Assembly: GCF_920987055.1 (NCBI RefSeq)
Contig: NZ_CAKLBX010000001.1
Location: 2,466,501-2,530,500, forward strand
Length of the DNA stretch: 64,000 bases
Reading direction: 5' to 3'
From: Novosphingobium sp. CECT 9465
GTDB taxonomy: Bacteria; Pseudomonadota; Alphaproteobacteria; Sphingomonadales; Sphingomonadaceae
The position numbers and the translations under genes are program-made. Below the pieces are notes generated by a model, which did not search any database, had not been told where the DNA came from, and saw only the letters and a list, made by a program, of their open reading frames with translations. Below are positions 49,414 through 61,124 of this stretch, piece after piece. Every line of letters begins with the position of its first letter. The first letter of the stretch is position 1.

Positions 49414-49995
49414 TCACGCGGCCTGCTGCTCTTCAGCAGCTTCCTGCGGGAACGGGAAACCGAACAGGCGGAGCAGCTCGCGCGCTTCGTCGTCGGTCTT
49501 CGCGGTGGTGGTGACGATGATGTCCATGCCACGCACCTTCTCGATCTGGTCGTAGCTGATCTCCGGGAAGATGATCTGCTCTTTCAGACCCATCGCATAG
49601 TTGCCACGGCCATCGAACGACTTCGGGTTCAACCCACGAAAGTCGCGGATGCGGGGCATTGCGATGGTGATCAGGCGGTCGAGGAATTCGTACATGCGTT
49701 CGCGGCGCAAAGTAACCTTGCAACCGATCGGCATGCCTTCACGCAGCTTGAACTGCGCGATCGACTTCTTCGCCTTGGTGATGACAGGCTTCTGGCCAGC
49801 GATCAGCTCCATTTCGGCAGCTGCGGTCGTGACCTTCTTCTTGTCCTGACTCGCTTCGCCCACGCCCATGTTGAGCGTGATCTTTTCGATGCGCGGGATT
49901 TCCATCGCGTTCTTGTAGCCGAACTTGGCCTGCATCGCGGCTGCGATTTCGGCATCATACTTCGACCGCATACGCGGCGTATACTTATCAGCCAT
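49414..49995 (-). CDS. rplE: 50S ribosomal protein L5
   Basis: 193 residues, with [17 protein letters not shown] near the N terminus, [18 protein letters not shown] in the middle, and [17 protein letters not shown], the 5S rRNA-binding and P-site tRNA-contacting protein. Overlaps rplX by 8 bases. Confidence 0.97.
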   Translation of the reverse strand: MADKYTPRMRSKYDAEIAAAMQAKFGYKNAMEIPRIEKITLNMGVGEASQDKKKVTTAAAEMELIAGQKPVITKAKKSIAQFKLREGMPIGCKVTLRRERMYEFLDRLITIAMPRIRDFRGLNPKSFDGRGNYAMGLKEQIIFPEISYDQIEKVRGMDIIVTTTAKTDDEARELLRLFGFPFPQEAAEEQQAA

Positions 49996-50305
49996 CGATG
50001 GCCTCCCCGGACTTCACGGCCACACGGACCTTCTTGCCGTCCTTGGTTTCAAAGCGGACGCGGGTGGGCTTGCCATCCTTGTCTGCAACCGAAACCTTGG
50101 AGATGTGCAGCGGAGCTTCAAAGCGGTCGATGCCGCCCTGCGGGTTCTGCTGGCTGGGCTTGCGGTGACGGGCAGCAATGTTGATGCCGCCGACGACAAC
50201 CTTTTCATCCTTCGGAAGGACCTGGAGCACAGTGCCGGTACGGCCCTTGTCCTTGCCCGAACGAACGACGACGGTATCGCCCTTCTTGATCTTTGCAGCG
50301 GCCAT
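49988..50305 (-). CDS. rplX: 50S ribosomal protein L24
   Basis: 105 residues, KOW motif at the N terminus ([19 protein letters not shown]), with [20 protein letters not shown] further on. Starts large-subunit assembly. One-base overlap with rplN. Confidence 0.96.
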   Translation of the reverse strand: MAAAKIKKGDTVVVRSGKDKGRTGTVLQVLPKDEKVVVGGINIAARHRKPSQQNPQGGIDRFEAPLHISKVSVADKDGKPTRVRFETKDGKKVRVAVKSGEAIDG

Positions 50306-50673
50306 TACAGCACCTCCGGCGCAAGGCTGATGATCTTCATGAAGCCCTTGGCGCGCAGTTCGCGAACCACTGGGCCGAAGATACGCGTGCCGATCGGCTC
50401 TTCGTTCTTGCCGACGAGCACGGCAGCATTGCCGTCAAAGCGGATGACACTGCCATCGGCGCGACGCACGTCCTTGGCGGTACGCACGATCACGGCGCGG
50501 TGAACGTCGCCCTTCTTGACGCGGGCGCGCGGCTGCGCCTCCTTGACCGACACCACGATGATGTCGCCAACGCTCGCGAACCGACGCTTAGAGCCACCCA
50601 GCACCTTGATGCACTGGACGCGCTTTGCGCCGCTGTTGTCCGCGACGTCGAGATTGGATTGCATCTGGATCAT
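50305..50673 (-). CDS. rplN: 50S ribosomal protein L14
   Basis: 122 residues, [20 protein letters not shown] and the signature [20 protein letters not shown]. First gene of the spc operon. A 103-base structured gap separates it from rpsQ. Confidence 0.97.
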   Translation of the reverse strand: MIQMQSNLDVADNSGAKRVQCIKVLGGSKRRFASVGDIIVVSVKEAQPRARVKKGDVHRAVIVRTAKDVRRADGSVIRFDGNAAVLVGKNEEPIGTRIFGPVVRELRAKGFMKIISLAPEVL

Positions 50674-50776
50674 TGATCCGGTTCCTTCTCACTGGCTTGC
50701 CGGAACCAGTCCGGCAGTTCCAAAACTGTCGCCCGGGCCGAAGCACGGCTTGCGCCGCACTGCAACCCGAAATTCG
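50674..50776 (-). other. Structured gap at the S10/spc operon boundary
   Basis: This 103-base gap between rpsQ and rplN can fold in two exclusive ways: GGTTCC with GGAACC, or GCCGG with CCGGC (both in 50689-50716). E. coli has its spc promoter at the same place. I see no convincing -35/-10 pair here. Confidence 0.35.
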
Positions 50777-51046
50777 TCAGACGTCCGCTTCGATCGCGGT
50801 GCCCTTGCCGGCCTGAACGACGTCGATAACCTTCCACGTCTTCAGCTTCGAGATCGGCGCGGTTTCTTCGATCCGCACGGTCTCACCGATCTTGAACACA
50901 TTCGCCTCGTCGTGGGCGTGATACTTCTTCGAGCGGCGGATGATCTTCCCGTACAACGGGTGCTTCACCTTGCGCTCAACCTTCACGACCACGGTCTTGT
51001 CGGTCTTGTCGGACACTACGGTCCCGACCAGAATACGTTTGGGCAT
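50777..51046 (-). CDS. rpsQ: 30S ribosomal protein S17
   Basis: 89 residues from the ATG at 51046 ([20 protein letters not shown]), with [20 protein letters not shown], the S17 OB-fold signature. Ten bases after rpmC, with GGAAG before the start. Confidence 0.95.
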   Translation of the reverse strand: MPKRILVGTVVSDKTDKTVVVKVERKVKHPLYGKIIRRSKKYHAHDEANVFKIGETVRIEETAPISKLKTWKVIDVVQAGKGTAIEADV

Positions 51047-51056
51047 ACTAGCTTCC

Positions 51057-51260
51057 TTACGCCTGGGCCGACTGAGAACGCTCAGTCTGCAGCGTCTTGA
51101 TGCGGGCGATGTCGCGCCGAACTTCCTTGATGCGCGCAGGACGCTCAAGCTGGTTGGTCGCACCCTGAAAACGCAGGTTGAACTGTTCGCGCTTCAACTC
51201 GGCGAGATCAGCAGAAAGCTGGTCGTCGCTCTTGACGCGAAGGTCTTCGAACTTGGCCAT
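51057..51260 (-). CDS. rpmC: 50S ribosomal protein L29
   Basis: 67 residues, two helices ([20 protein letters not shown] and [15 protein letters not shown]), a standard L29 located at the tunnel exit. Twelve bases after rplP. Confidence 0.95.
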   Translation of the reverse strand: MAKFEDLRVKSDDQLSADLAELKREQFNLRFQGATNQLERPARIKEVRRDIARIKTLQTERSQSAQA

Positions 51261-51272
51261 CGTCTTTCCTCC

Positions 51273-51707
51273 TTACTCGCCGCCAAGGTGCGAAGTATCA
51301 CCCAGGCGGGCGACGACCTTCGTCTTGATCGGCAGCTTCATCGCAGCGCGGCTGAAAGCCTCCGCAGCGAGTGGACCGGGGACGCCATCCAGTTCGAACA
51401 GGATGCGACCCGGCTTCACGCGGGCAGCCCAGTATTCGATCGAACCCTTGCCCTTGCCCTGGCGGACTTCGGCAGGCTTCTTCGACACTGGCACGTCGGG
51501 AAACACGCGGATCCACAGACGGCCCTGACGGCGAATGTGGCGGGTGATCGCGCGGCGGGCCGCTTCGATCTGACGCGCGGTAACCCGTTCAGGCTCCATG
51601 GCCTTGAGGCCGTAGGAGCCGAAGTTCAGGTCCGTACCACCCTTGGCCAGGCCGTGGATACGGCCCTTGAAGGTCTTGCGGAACTTGGTCTTCTTAGGTT
51701 GCAGCAT
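51273..51707 (-). CDS. rplP: 50S ribosomal protein L16
   Basis: 144 residues with [40 protein letters not shown] and the arginine-rich loop [17 protein letters not shown]. Contacts tRNA and the peptidyl transferase centre. Confidence 0.97.
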   Translation of the reverse strand: MLQPKKTKFRKTFKGRIHGLAKGGTDLNFGSYGLKAMEPERVTARQIEAARRAITRHIRRQGRLWIRVFPDVPVSKKPAEVRQGKGKGSIEYWAARVKPGRILFELDGVPGPLAAEAFSRAAMKLPIKTKVVARLGDTSHLGGE

Positions 51708-51729
51708 GGTGCTTCTCTACCCTCGATGC

Positions 51730-52425
51730 TCAGCGTGCCGGACGGACGCCGGAAGTCTGGGCTTCCATCATCAGTCGGTCCTGCGCCATCGGATCGTGAC
51801 CGAGAATCTCACCCTTGAAGATCCAGGTCTTGATGCCGATCACGCCATAGGCGGTGTGGGCTTCAGCTTCAGCGTAGTCGATGTTCGCGCGCAGCGTGTG
51901 CAGCGGAACCCGGCCTTCGCGATACCATTCGACGCGGGCGATTTCAGCACCGCCAAGACGGCCACCGCACGTGATCTTGATGCCTTCGGCGCCAAGACGA
52001 AGTGCAGACTGCACCGCGCGCTTCATCGCGCGACGGAACGCAACGCGACGGACGAGCTGATCGGCAATGCCCTGGGCGACAAGCTTGCTGTCGATTTCCG
52101 GCTTGCGGATTTCAACGATGTTCAGCTTGACGTCGCTGCTGGTCATCGCGGCAAGCTTCGAACGAAGCTTCTCGATGTCAGCACCCTTCTTGCCGATGAT
52201 GACACCCGGACGGGCAGCATAGATCGACACGCGGCACAGCTTGGCAGGACGCTCGATCACCACCTTCGAAATCGCTGCCTGCGGCAGGGTCTCGACGATG
52301 AACTTGCGGATCGCCAGATCTTCCTTGAGCATCTGCGCGTAATTACGCCCTTCGGCGTACCAGCGGCTGTCCCAGGTGCGGTTGATCTGCAGGCGCAGAC
52401 CGATGGGGTTGGATTTATGACCCAT
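51730..52425 (-). CDS. rpsC: 30S ribosomal protein S3
   Basis: 231 residues: [22 protein letters not shown] domain ([17 protein letters not shown]) and C-terminal [18 protein letters not shown]. Forms part of the mRNA entry helicase. Confidence 0.97.
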   Translation of the reverse strand: MGHKSNPIGLRLQINRTWDSRWYAEGRNYAQMLKEDLAIRKFIVETLPQAAISKVVIERPAKLCRVSIYAARPGVIIGKKGADIEKLRSKLAAMTSSDVKLNIVEIRKPEIDSKLVAQGIADQLVRRVAFRRAMKRAVQSALRLGAEGIKITCGGRLGGAEIARVEWYREGRVPLHTLRANIDYAEAEAHTAYGVIGIKTWIFKGEILGHDPMAQDRLMMEAQTSGVRPAR

Positions 52426-52427
52426 GA

Positions 52428-52814
52428 TCAGGCCTCCGCTTCTTCGGTTGCTTCGCGCACGACGATCCGAAGGCGCGAGAACGGCTTCAGGATGCGCGTC
52501 GACTTACCGCGACCACGGGTGTGGAAACGCTTCATGGTCACCGACTTGCCAACCGAGGCTTCCGCCACGAACAGCGCGTCAACGTCGAGGTTGTGGTTGT
52601 TTTCCGCGTTGGCAATCGCCGAAGCGAGAACCTTGCGCGCATCAACAGCCATGCCCTTCGTGGAGAAGGACAGGATGTTCATGGCCTCTTCGGCGGTCTT
52701 GCCACGGATCAGCGCGGCAACGAGGTTGAGCTTCTGGGCCGAACCACGGATCGTGGTACCGACGGCCAGCGCTTCGTTGTCACCAACGCGGCGTGGAGCT
52801 GCAGGCTTGCTCAT
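52428..52814 (-). CDS. rplV: 50S ribosomal protein L22
   Basis: 128 residues. The exit-tunnel loop is present ([20 protein letters not shown]) and ASVGKSVTM precedes it. The loop length is normal, so no macrolide-type duplication is visible. One-base overlap with rpsS. Confidence 0.96.
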   Translation of the reverse strand: MSKPAAPRRVGDNEALAVGTTIRGSAQKLNLVAALIRGKTAEEAMNILSFSTKGMAVDARKVLASAIANAENNHNLDVDALFVAEASVGKSVTMKRFHTRGRGKSTRILKPFSRLRIVVREATEEAEA

Positions 52815-53092
52815 CAGCGCTTGCCCTTCTTGTCAGCGGCGTGGCCAGGGAAGGTGCGCGTGGGCGCAAATTCACCAAGCTTGTGGCCTACCATCTCTTC
52901 CGAGACGGCAACGGGAATGAACTTGTGACCGTTGTAGACGTTGAACGTCAGTCCAACGAACTGCGGCAGAATGGTCGAACGACGCGACCATGTCTTGATC
53001 GGACCCGCACGCGAACCTGCATCCTGAGCCACTTCGGCTTTCTTCAGGAGGTGCAGATCGACGAAGGGTCCCTTCCAGACGGAACGTGCCAT
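52814..53092 (-). CDS. rpsS: 30S ribosomal protein S19
   Basis: 92 residues, [20 protein letters not shown] and the signature [18 protein letters not shown]. Head of the small subunit. Six bases after rplB. Confidence 0.97.
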   Translation of the reverse strand: MARSVWKGPFVDLHLLKKAEVAQDAGSRAGPIKTWSRRSTILPQFVGLTFNVYNGHKFIPVAVSEEMVGHKLGEFAPTRTFPGHAADKKGKR

Positions 53093-53098
53093 GGGGTG

Positions 53099-53935
53099 TT
53101 ACCTCTTCTTCTTCGCGTGACGCGAACGGATGATCATCTTGTCCGTCGACTTGTTGTGACGGGTACGGGCGCCCTTGGTCGGCTTGCCCCAAGGCGTGAC
53201 CGGATGACGGCCACCCGAAGTGCGGCCTTCGCCACCACCATGCGGGTGATCGACCGGGTTCTTGGCGACACCGCGGGTCAGCGGGCGGATGCCCTTCCAG
53301 CGGTTGCGACCAGCCTTTGCAAGGTTCTGGTTGGCATTGTCGGGGTTCGACACTGCACCAACCGTGCCCATGCAATCGCCACGCAGGTAGCGCTGCTCGC
53401 CTGAGTTCAGGCGAACGATGACCATGCCGCGGTCACGACCGACGAGCTGGACATAAGTGCCTGCCGAACGCGCGATCTGCGCACCCTTGCCCGGCTTCAT
53501 CTCCACGTTGTGGATGATGGTGCCGACCGGCATCTGCGACAGAAGCATGGCGTTGCCAGGCTTCACGTCGGTCTTTTCGCCAGCGACGACCGTATCACCA
53601 ACCGCAAGACGCTGCGGTGCGATGATGTAGGTCTGTTCGCCATCCTCATACTTGATGAGGGCGATGAACGCCGTGCGGTTGGGGTCATATTCCAGACGCT
53701 CGACGGTAGCCGGCATGTCCCACTTGCGACGCTTGAAGTCGATGAAGCGGTAGGTCTGCTTGTGGCCACCGGCGATGCCGCGCGAGGTCACATGACCCTT
53801 GTTGTTGCGGCCGCCGGTCTTGCTCTTGCCCTGGGTCAGCGCCTTGAGCGGCTTGCCCTTCCACAGCGACGACTTGTCGACGAGGATAAGGCCGCGGCGT
53901 GCGGGGCTGGTCGGGTTATAGTTCTTGAGTGCCAT
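53099..53935 (-). CDS. rplB: 50S ribosomal protein L2
   Basis: 278 residues, [20 protein letters not shown], with [20 protein letters not shown] carrying the histidine near the peptidyl transferase centre ([10 protein letters not shown]). Typical length. Confidence 0.97.
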   Translation of the reverse strand: MALKNYNPTSPARRGLILVDKSSLWKGKPLKALTQGKSKTGGRNNKGHVTSRGIAGGHKQTYRFIDFKRRKWDMPATVERLEYDPNRTAFIALIKYEDGEQTYIIAPQRLAVGDTVVAGEKTDVKPGNAMLLSQMPVGTIIHNVEMKPGKGAQIARSAGTYVQLVGRDRGMVIVRLNSGEQRYLRGDCMGTVGAVSNPDNANQNLAKAGRNRWKGIRPLTRGVAKNPVDHPHGGGEGRTSGGRHPVTPWGKPTKGARTRHNKSTDKMIIRSRHAKKKR

Positions 53936-53945
53936 GGTGCGCGCC

Positions 53946-54251
53946 TCAAATACCGCTGGTGACGTCGATCGACTGGCCTGGGGCCAGAGTCACGACAGCC
54001 TTCTTGAAATCAGAACGCTTGTAGGGCTTGCCCTTCCAGCGCTTGGTCTTGCCGTCCTGGTTCAAGGTGTTCACTTTCGTGACCTTGACGTCGAACAGCG
54101 CTTCGACCGCTGCCTTGATCTCCGGCTTGGTCGCCTTGTCGGCAACCTTGAAGACCACGGCGTTGTGCTCGCTGAGCAGCGTCGCCTTCTCGGTGATGTG
54201 GGGGGCCACAATCACGTCGTAGTGACGGGTGTCGATCGCTTCCTTAGCCAT
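53946..54251 (-). CDS. rplW: 50S ribosomal protein L23
   Basis: 101 residues, [20 protein letters not shown], the docking site for trigger factor and SRP at the tunnel exit. Overlaps rplD by 8 bases. Confidence 0.96.
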   Translation of the reverse strand: MAKEAIDTRHYDVIVAPHITEKATLLSEHNAVVFKVADKATKPEIKAAVEALFDVKVTKVNTLNQDGKTKRWKGKPYKRSDFKKAVVTLAPGQSIDVTSGI

Positions 54252-54867
54252 TGAAGCGCGCCTCCAGCTTTTCGACAGCCGAGCGCGTCAGCACCAGGGT
54301 GTCATGCTTCAGGATATCGTAAACGTTTGCACCGATTGCGGGCAGGACGTTGACGCCGAAGATGTTGCGCGCAGCCTTGGCGAAGTTGTCGTTCACCGCT
54401 TCACCATCGATCACGAGGACCTTCTTGCCCCAGTTCGCCTTGGCGAGCTGATCGACAAGAACCTTGGTCTTTGCATCGATGTCGAGGCTGTCGACGATCA
54501 CCAGACCGGCCTTGGCCTTCGATGACAGAGCCATCTTCAGACCGAGCGCACGGACCTTCTTGTTGAGCGAGACGTCGAATTCACGGACGCGGGGACCATG
54601 GGCCTTGCCGCCGCCGATGAAGATCGGAGCCTTGCGATCACCGTGACGAGCCGTACCGCCGCCCTTCTGGCGACCGAACTTCTTGCCGGTACGAGCAACG
54701 TCCGAACGCTCACGCGCCTTGCGGGCAATGCCGCGACGGTTTTCAAGCTGCCAGGTGACGACGCGGTGCAGAATGTCGGCGCGCGGCTCAAGGCCGAACA
54801 CGTCATCTGCAAGTTCCACTTCGCCCTTGCCGGCGCTACCGTCCAGATTGAGGACCTGAACCTTCAC
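54244..54867 (-). CDS. rplD: 50S ribosomal protein L4
   Basis: 207 residues, with the tunnel-loop region [20 protein letters not shown] and [18 protein letters not shown]. In E. coli L4 represses the S10 operon through its leader. The leader position differs here (see 55630-55941). Three bases after rplC. Confidence 0.97.
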   Translation of the reverse strand: MKVQVLNLDGSAGKGEVELADDVFGLEPRADILHRVVTWQLENRRGIARKARERSDVARTGKKFGRQKGGGTARHGDRKAPIFIGGGKAHGPRVREFDVSLNKKVRALGLKMALSSKAKAGLVIVDSLDIDAKTKVLVDQLAKANWGKKVLVIDGEAVNDNFAKAARNIFGVNVLPAIGANVYDILKHDTLVLTRSAVEKLEARFNG

Positions 54868-54870
54868 GAC

Positions 54871-55629
54871 TTAGCCCTCCTGGCCTTCGGCGGTGTCGAC
54901 AGCCGCGCCGGTATCGGCGGGTGTGTCGGCAGCAGCCGAATCGTTGCTGTTGGCGGCCTGCTTGAGACCGGCGGGATAAGGTGCATCAGCGTGGCGCGAG
55001 ACCTTGACGGCATCGCGGACGAGCAGCCAGCCGTTCTTCGAGCCAGGGACAGAACCCTTGACGAAAATCAGGCCACGCTCATCGTCAACGCGGACGACTT
55101 CGAGGTTCTGCTGGGTGCGCTGCTTGTCGCCCATGTGCCCTGCCATCTTCTTGTTCTTGAAGACGCGGCCCGGATCCTGGCGTTGGCCAGTCGAACCCAG
55201 TGCACGGTGCGAGATCGACACGCCGTGCGTTGCACGCATGCCGCCGAAACCCCAACGCTTCATGCCGCCCGCAAAGCCCTTGCCCTGCGTGTTGCCCGAA
55301 ACGTCGACCATCTGGCCGGGAACGAAGTGCGAAGCGGCAATGGTCGAACCGACATCGAGCGTGGCATCGTCTGCTACGCGAAATTCGGCGACTTCCATCT
55401 TCAGCGGCACTTCAGCCTTGGCGAAGTGCTCACGCTGCGGCTTGGCAACATTCTTTTGCTTGGCAAGGCCTGCACCGAGCTGGAGAGCGACGTAACCGTC
55501 GGTCTCTGGGGTGCGAACCGAAACCACCTGGCAATTTTCTAGCGAAAGGACCGTGACCGGCACATGCCGTCCATCATCCTGAAAAAGCCGGGTCATCCCG
55601 ACCTTCTTCGCGATCACGCCGGTGCGCAT
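54871..55629 (-). CDS. rplC: 50S ribosomal protein L3 with acidic C-terminal tail
   Basis: 252 residues. The core is normal: [60 protein letters not shown]. After about residue 210 comes an Ala/Asp/Thr-rich tail ([19 protein letters not shown]). The ATG at 55629 follows GAGGAGT by 6 bases. Confidence 0.96.
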   Translation of the reverse strand: MRTGVIAKKVGMTRLFQDDGRHVPVTVLSLENCQVVSVRTPETDGYVALQLGAGLAKQKNVAKPQREHFAKAEVPLKMEVAEFRVADDATLDVGSTIAASHFVPGQMVDVSGNTQGKGFAGGMKRWGFGGMRATHGVSISHRALGSTGQRQDPGRVFKNKKMAGHMGDKQRTQQNLEVVRVDDERGLIFVKGSVPGSKNGWLLVRDAVKVSRHADAPYPAGLKQAANSNDSAAADTPADTGAAVDTAEGQEG

Positions 55630-55941
55630 GATCCATACTCCTCACAGAGGCATGCCGGACCCATTCCGACATGCGTGTTCAGCCCGTATGTGAAGCGCGC
55701 CCCCGACCGGGCTGAGTGTCCCTGCTGAAACAGAAACAATCGGGGGACGCTTGCCCGGCTGTGCCAAAAAGGCGGCGCCGGAGGTATCCCATTGTCAACG
55801 AGGCTTTTGTTACCCCGGAAACTCTGGCCCTTCATCAAGATGAAGGTCTGGGCCGGACTGAACCGGCCAGAAACTCTGGATCGTTGCGGACGATCCGACC
55901 GGAGCGGGCATCTGCCTTGGCAGGGCCGTCAACAAACCCGC
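55630..55941 (-). other. 312-base structured gap between rpsJ and rplC
   Basis: No gene is visible. Just after the rpsJ stop, three perfect hairpins lie in a row: GGATCGT/ACGATCC (55878-55896), GGCCGG/CCGGCC (55851-55868) and CCTTCATC/GATGAAGG (55829-55846). A TTGACA follows on the minus strand (55798-55793) but has no good -10. The usual rpsJ-rplC spacing is far shorter, so this may be an r-protein leader or mRNA-processing region. Confidence 0.5.
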
Positions 55942-56253
55942 TTAAGCGAGCTTGATCTCGACATTGACGCCGGCAGCGAGGTCCAGCTTCATCAGCGCGT
56001 CGACAGTGGCAGCGTTGGGCTGCACGATGTCGAGAAGGCGCTTGTAGGTGCGGACTTCGAACTGCTCGCGCGACTTCTTATCGATATGCGGGCCACGGTT
56101 GACCGTGAACTTCTCGATGCGCGTCGGAAGCGGAATGGGACCCCGGATCAGCGCGCCGGTGCGGCGTGCGGTATCAGCAATTTCTCCAGTGGCCTGGTCG
56201 AGCACACGATGATCAAAGGCCTTGAGGCGAATGCGGATATTCTGGGCGTCCAT
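55942..56253 (-). CDS. rpsJ: 30S ribosomal protein S10
   Basis: 103 residues, [20 protein letters not shown] and [20 protein letters not shown]. Also NusE, a part of the antitermination complex. Lies between the tuf terminator and the structured gap before rplC. Confidence 0.97.
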   Translation of the reverse strand: MDAQNIRIRLKAFDHRVLDQATGEIADTARRTGALIRGPIPLPTRIEKFTVNRGPHIDKKSREQFEVRTYKRLLDIVQPNAATVDALMKLDLAAGVNVEIKLA

Positions 56254-56383
56254 GTCCGTTTACCGATGCGAAAGAGCAAAACAAAAAAGCCAGTCGACCT
56301 GCCCTCTACCCCTGCCCCATCTGAAGCTCGGGGAGAGCGGGCCAACCAACCAATGGCATCTCTGCCAAATAGCGATCAGAAGC

Positions 56384-56423
56384 AAAAAACCGTCCGGCGG
56401 GAAGAGCGAATCTCCCCGCCGGA
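56384..56423 (-). terminator. Terminator of tuf
   Basis: On the minus strand TCCGGCGGG (56423-56415) pairs with CCCGCCGGA (56401-56393) then CGGTTTTTTGC. Strong. It comes 13 bases after the tuf stop, so rpsJ and the S10 genes depend on read-through or another promoter. Confidence 0.88.
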
Positions 56424-56435
56424 GCGCGGCCTATA

Positions 56436-57626
<1,191 letters not shown>

Positions 57627-57697
57627 TGTTCAAACCTTCTTTTCGTATGTGTGCAGATACTGCGGGAAATGGACGGCACCCGCTGAATCGAGCGCCG

Positions 57698-57726
57698 CCC
57701 CTAAAGCTATCCGTGGTCTTATGCAA
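57698..57726 (-). promoter_or_regulatory. Candidate tuf promoter inside the fusA end
   Basis: On the minus strand TTGCAT (57726-57721, within the last codons of fusA), 17 bases, TAGGGG (57703-57698). It would let EF-Tu be made at a higher rate than the rest of the str operon. Confidence 0.45.
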
Positions 57727-59791
57727 GCTTCGCCTTGACTTCGGCCGCGACGTTGGCCGGAACCTCGTCGTAGTGGTCGAAGAACATGGAGTAGTTTGCG
57801 CGGCCCTGGGTGAACGAGCGGAGCTGGTTCACGTAGCCGAACATGTTGGCCAATGGGACCATGGCGGTAACGGCCTGGGCATTGCCCCGGCTGTCGGTGC
57901 CCTGGATCTGGCCGCGACGCGAGTTGATGTCGCCGATCACGTCACCAAGGTATTCCTCAGGCGTGATCACCTCCACCTTCATGATCGGTTCGAGCAGCTT
58001 GATGCCTGCCTTCTGCGCGACTTCACGCATACAGCCACGGCCCGCGATTTCGAACGCCAGCGCCGACGAGTCGACGTCATGGTAGGCGCCGTCGTAGAGG
58101 TTGATTTCGAAGTCGATGATCGGGAAGCCGACGAGCGAACCCGTAGCTGCCGTTTCGCGGAAGCCCTTTTCGATCGCGGGGATATATTCCTTCGGAATGT
58201 TACCGCCCTTGATCTCATCGGTGAAGATGATGCCCGAACCGCGCTCGCCCGGCGTGACACGAACCTTCACGCGACCGAACTGGCCCGTACCGCCCGACTG
58301 CTTCTTGTGGGTATAATCCACGTCCACAGCCTTGCCGAGGTATTCGCGGTAGGCCACCTGCGGCGCACCGACGTTGGCTTCGACCTTGAACTCGCGACGC
58401 ATGCGATCGACGATGATTTCGAGGTGGAGTTCGCCCATCCCCTTGATGATCGTCTGGCCCGATTCGTGATCGGTGGCAACGCGGAACGAAGGATCTTCGG
58501 CAGACAGGCGATGCAGGGCAACGCCCATCTTTTCCTGGTCGGCCTTGGTCTTGGGTTCCACCGACAGTTCGATGACCGGCTCAGGGAATTCCATGCGTTC
58601 AAGGATGATCGGCTGACGTTCGGAGCACAGCGTGTCACCCGTCGTCGTTTCCTTGAGGCCGGCCAGCGCCACGATGTCGCCTGCATAGGCTTCATCGATG
58701 TCTTCGCGGCTGTTGGCATGCATCAGCAGCATGCGGCCAACCTTTTCCTTCTTGCCCTTCACCGAGTTCAGGTAGCTGCCCTTGTTGAGCGTACCCGAAT
58801 AGATGCGGGTGAAGGTGAGCGAACCCACGAAAGGATCGTTCATGATCTTGAACGCCAGCGCCGAGAACGGAGCATCGTCGGCAGTCGGACGGCTGTCCGG
58901 CTCGTCGGTGTCGGGGTTCACGCCCTGCACGTCTTCGATGTCGAGCGGCGAAGGCAGGTAATCGACCACGGCGTCGAGCAGGGGCTGAACGCCCTTGTTC
59001 TTGAACGCCGAGCCGCACAGCACCGGCACGAAAGCCTGGCCGAGCGTACCCTTGCGGATCAGCGCCTTCAGCGTTGCCACGTCAGGCTCATTGCCTTCGA
59101 GGTACGCTTCCATCGCGTCATCGTCCTGCTCGACGGCAAGTTCGATCAACTGGTTGCGGTAGTCCGCAGCCTTGTCGGCCAGGTCAGCCGGGATTTCTTC
59201 ATAGAAGAATTCGGCGCCGAGCGCTTCGTCCTTCCAGATGATCGCGCGGTTTTCGACGAGATCGACCAGGCCCTTGAAGTCCGCTTCCGCACCGATCGGC
59301 AGATACAGCACCGCAGGCTTCGCACCCAGGCGATCGATGATCGTCTGGACGCAATAGTAGAAGTTGGCGCCGGTGCGATCGAGCTTGTTGATGAAGCACA
59401 TGCGCGGAACTTTGTACTTGTCCGCCTGGCGCCACACGGTTTCCGACTGCGGCTCGACGCCGGCAACGCCGTCAAACGCGGCAACGGCACCGTCGAGCAC
59501 GCGCAGCGAGCGTTCGACTTCGATGGTGAAGTCGACGTGGCCGGGGGTGTCGATGATGTTCAGGCGGTGATCGTTCCAGATGCAGGTCGTCGCGGCCGAC
59601 GTGATCGTGATGCCGCGTTCCTGCTCCTGTTCCATCCAGTCCATCGTTGCGGCGCCGTCATGGACTTCGCCGATCTTGTAGGACTTGCCGGTGTAGTAAA
59701 GGATGCGCTCGGTCGTCGTCGTCTTGCCGGCGTCGATGTGCGCCATGATGCCGAAGTTGCGATAGCTCTCGAGCGGATGGCTGCGGGCCAT
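57719..59791 (-). CDS. fusA: Elongation factor G
   Basis: 690 residues, five domains. [15 protein letters not shown] (P-loop), DTPGHVDFT (switch 2), [10 protein letters not shown], and domain [20 protein letters not shown] (with the tip that enters the decoding site). Translocates tRNA and mRNA. Standard length. Separated from rpsG by a repeat-containing 115-base gap. Confidence 0.97.
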   Translation of the reverse strand: MARSHPLESYRNFGIMAHIDAGKTTTTERILYYTGKSYKIGEVHDGAATMDWMEQEQERGITITSAATTCIWNDHRLNIIDTPGHVDFTIEVERSLRVLDGAVAAFDGVAGVEPQSETVWRQADKYKVPRMCFINKLDRTGANFYYCVQTIIDRLGAKPAVLYLPIGAEADFKGLVDLVENRAIIWKDEALGAEFFYEEIPADLADKAADYRNQLIELAVEQDDDAMEAYLEGNEPDVATLKALIRKGTLGQAFVPVLCGSAFKNKGVQPLLDAVVDYLPSPLDIEDVQGVNPDTDEPDSRPTADDAPFSALAFKIMNDPFVGSLTFTRIYSGTLNKGSYLNSVKGKKEKVGRMLLMHANSREDIDEAYAGDIVALAGLKETTTGDTLCSERQPIILERMEFPEPVIELSVEPKTKADQEKMGVALHRLSAEDPSFRVATDHESGQTIIKGMGELHLEIIVDRMRREFKVEANVGAPQVAYREYLGKAVDVDYTHKKQSGGTGQFGRVKVRVTPGERGSGIIFTDEIKGGNIPKEYIPAIEKGFRETAATGSLVGFPIIDFEINLYDGAYHDVDSSALAFEIAGRGCMREVAQKAGIKLLEPIMKVEVITPEEYLGDVIGDINSRRGQIQGTDSRGNAQAVTAMVPLANMFGYVNQLRSFTQGRANYSMFFDHYDEVPANVAAEVKAKLA

Positions 59792-59852
59792 GAGATTATC
59801 CTTGGGAGTATGGGGGAGCCGGGAAAGGCTCCGCCCATATGGTTACAAGTGT

Positions 59853-59900
59853 GACCGTTTAAAGACTAACCACCCTTCGACAAGCTCAGGGCGAGCGGTC
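59853..59900. repeat. REP-like palindrome between fusA and rpsG
   Basis: GACCG (59853-59857) and CGGTC (59896-59900) flank CCCTTCGACAAGCTCAGGG, itself a hairpin CCCT/AGGG (59873-59891). The core CCTTCGACAAGCTCAGG with GCGAGCGG is a sequence I recall as a very common intergenic palindrome in sphingomonads and other proteobacteria. Only one copy is in this window. Confidence 0.65.
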
Positions 59901-59906
59901 AATAGG

Positions 59907-60377
59907 TTACCAACGGTAATGGCTGAACGCGCGGTTGGCGTCGGCCATGCGGTGGGTGTCTTCACGCTTCTTGACCGCGTTGCCACGGTTGTTGGCGGCA
60001 TCGAGCAGTTCAGCCGACAGGCGCGCAGCCATCGTCGTTTCCGAACGGTTGCGCGCAGCCGTGATCAGCCAGCGGATGGCGAGCGCCTGGGCGCGTTCCG
60101 GGCGAACTTCGACCGGCACCTGATACGTAGCACCACCGACGCGGCGCGAACGCACTTCGATCTGCGGCTTCACATTGTTCAGCGCATCATGGAACAGCTG
60201 GATCGGATCCGCCTTGGCGCGGGCCAGCATGGTGTCCATCGCACCGTAAACGATGCTTTCTGCGACCGACTTCTTACCATCGAGCATGAGGTTGTTCATG
60301 AACTTCGACAGAACCTGATCACCGAACTTCGGATCGGGCAGGATGACCCGCTTTTCCGGACGACGACGACGTGACAT
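59907..60377 (-). CDS. rpsG: 30S ribosomal protein S7
   Basis: 156 residues, [38 protein letters not shown] and [19 protein letters not shown]. Organises the small subunit head. Follows rpsL by 101 bases. Confidence 0.97.
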   Translation of the reverse strand: MSRRRRPEKRVILPDPKFGDQVLSKFMNNLMLDGKKSVAESIVYGAMDTMLARAKADPIQLFHDALNNVKPQIEVRSRRVGGATYQVPVEVRPERAQALAIRWLITAARNRSETTMAARLSAELLDAANNRGNAVKKREDTHRMADANRAFSHYRW

Positions 60378-60478
60378 CTTGAATTCCTTCCGATCGGATC
60401 GACCCTGGGCCGACCCTTTAACCTGCGAGACGTTTCAGCGAGCGAGCAGCCAGAAGGCGCCCTGCCCCGCCAAAGACA

Positions 60479-60850
60479 TCACTTCGGACGCTTGGCGCCG
60501 TACTTCGAGCGCGACTTCTTGCGATCCTTGACGCCCTGCGTATCGAGCACGCCGCGCAGGACGTGGTAGCGAACGCCGGGAAGATCGCGGACACGGCCGC
60601 CACGGATGAGCACGACCGAGTGCTCCTGAAGGTTGTGGCCTTCACCGGGGATGTACGAGATGACTTCGCGCTGGTTGGTCAGGCGGATCTTGGCAACCTT
60701 GCGGAGAGCCGAGTTCGGCTTCTTCGGGGTCGTCGTGTAAACGCGGGTGCAAACGCCGCGCTTCTGCGGGTTCTGCTCCATCGCAGGGACCTTCGACTTG
60801 GCCTTCTGCGGTTCGCGGCCCTTGCGGACCAGCTGATTGATAGTAGGCAT
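60479..60850 (-). CDS. rpsL: 30S ribosomal protein S12
   Basis: 123 residues. The decoding-site loop [11 protein letters not shown] keeps Lys43 and Lys44. The second loop reads [13 protein letters not shown], so residue 88 is Arg (codon CGC at 60589-60587) rather than the usual Lys. This position is linked to streptomycin response. I use the ATG at 60850. The frame runs on upstream but the protein start is invariant. First gene of the str operon. Confidence 0.97.
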   Translation of the reverse strand: MPTINQLVRKGREPQKAKSKVPAMEQNPQKRGVCTRVYTTTPKKPNSALRKVAKIRLTNQREVISYIPGEGHNLQEHSVVLIRGGRVRDLPGVRYHVLRGVLDTQGVKDRKKSRSKYGAKRPK

Positions 60851-61095
60851 GAAGTACTCTTCACCTTGGTTGTGACCCAATCGGCAAGGTGAAGAAATCG
60901 CGGAATTCGCGAATGCGCGCGGGTTGCAAGGCACCTGCCTTGCCGCCCGTCACATCAACGAACCGAAACGCTCCACCCGGACGCTAGGGGCCGGGTTACT
61001 TTGACGGATGGCAGCAAACGGGAGACCCCGCCACGACGCACCGGCAATGTTCAGCTCTGGACCACGACATGGCTGACCAGTCGCGGAAGGATGCG

Positions 61096-61124
61096 CCCTT
61101 AGTTGGATTCGGATGGATGGTCAA
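61096..61124 (-). promoter_or_regulatory. Candidate promoter of the str operon (rpsL-rpsG-fusA)
   Basis: On the minus strand TTGACC (61124-61119), 17 bases, TAAGGG (61101-61096). Near-identical to the atp operon promoter candidate in both hexamers and spacing. The predicted leader is about 240 bases. Confidence 0.5.

Noticed and set aside
55793..55798. TTGACA on the minus strand as an rplC promoter
   Set aside because: No acceptable -10 at 16-18 bases spacing.
55614..55838. 74-codon minus-strand frame in the rpsJ-rplC gap
   Set aside because: It runs into the rplC start region, has no ribosome binding site and no recognisable sequence.
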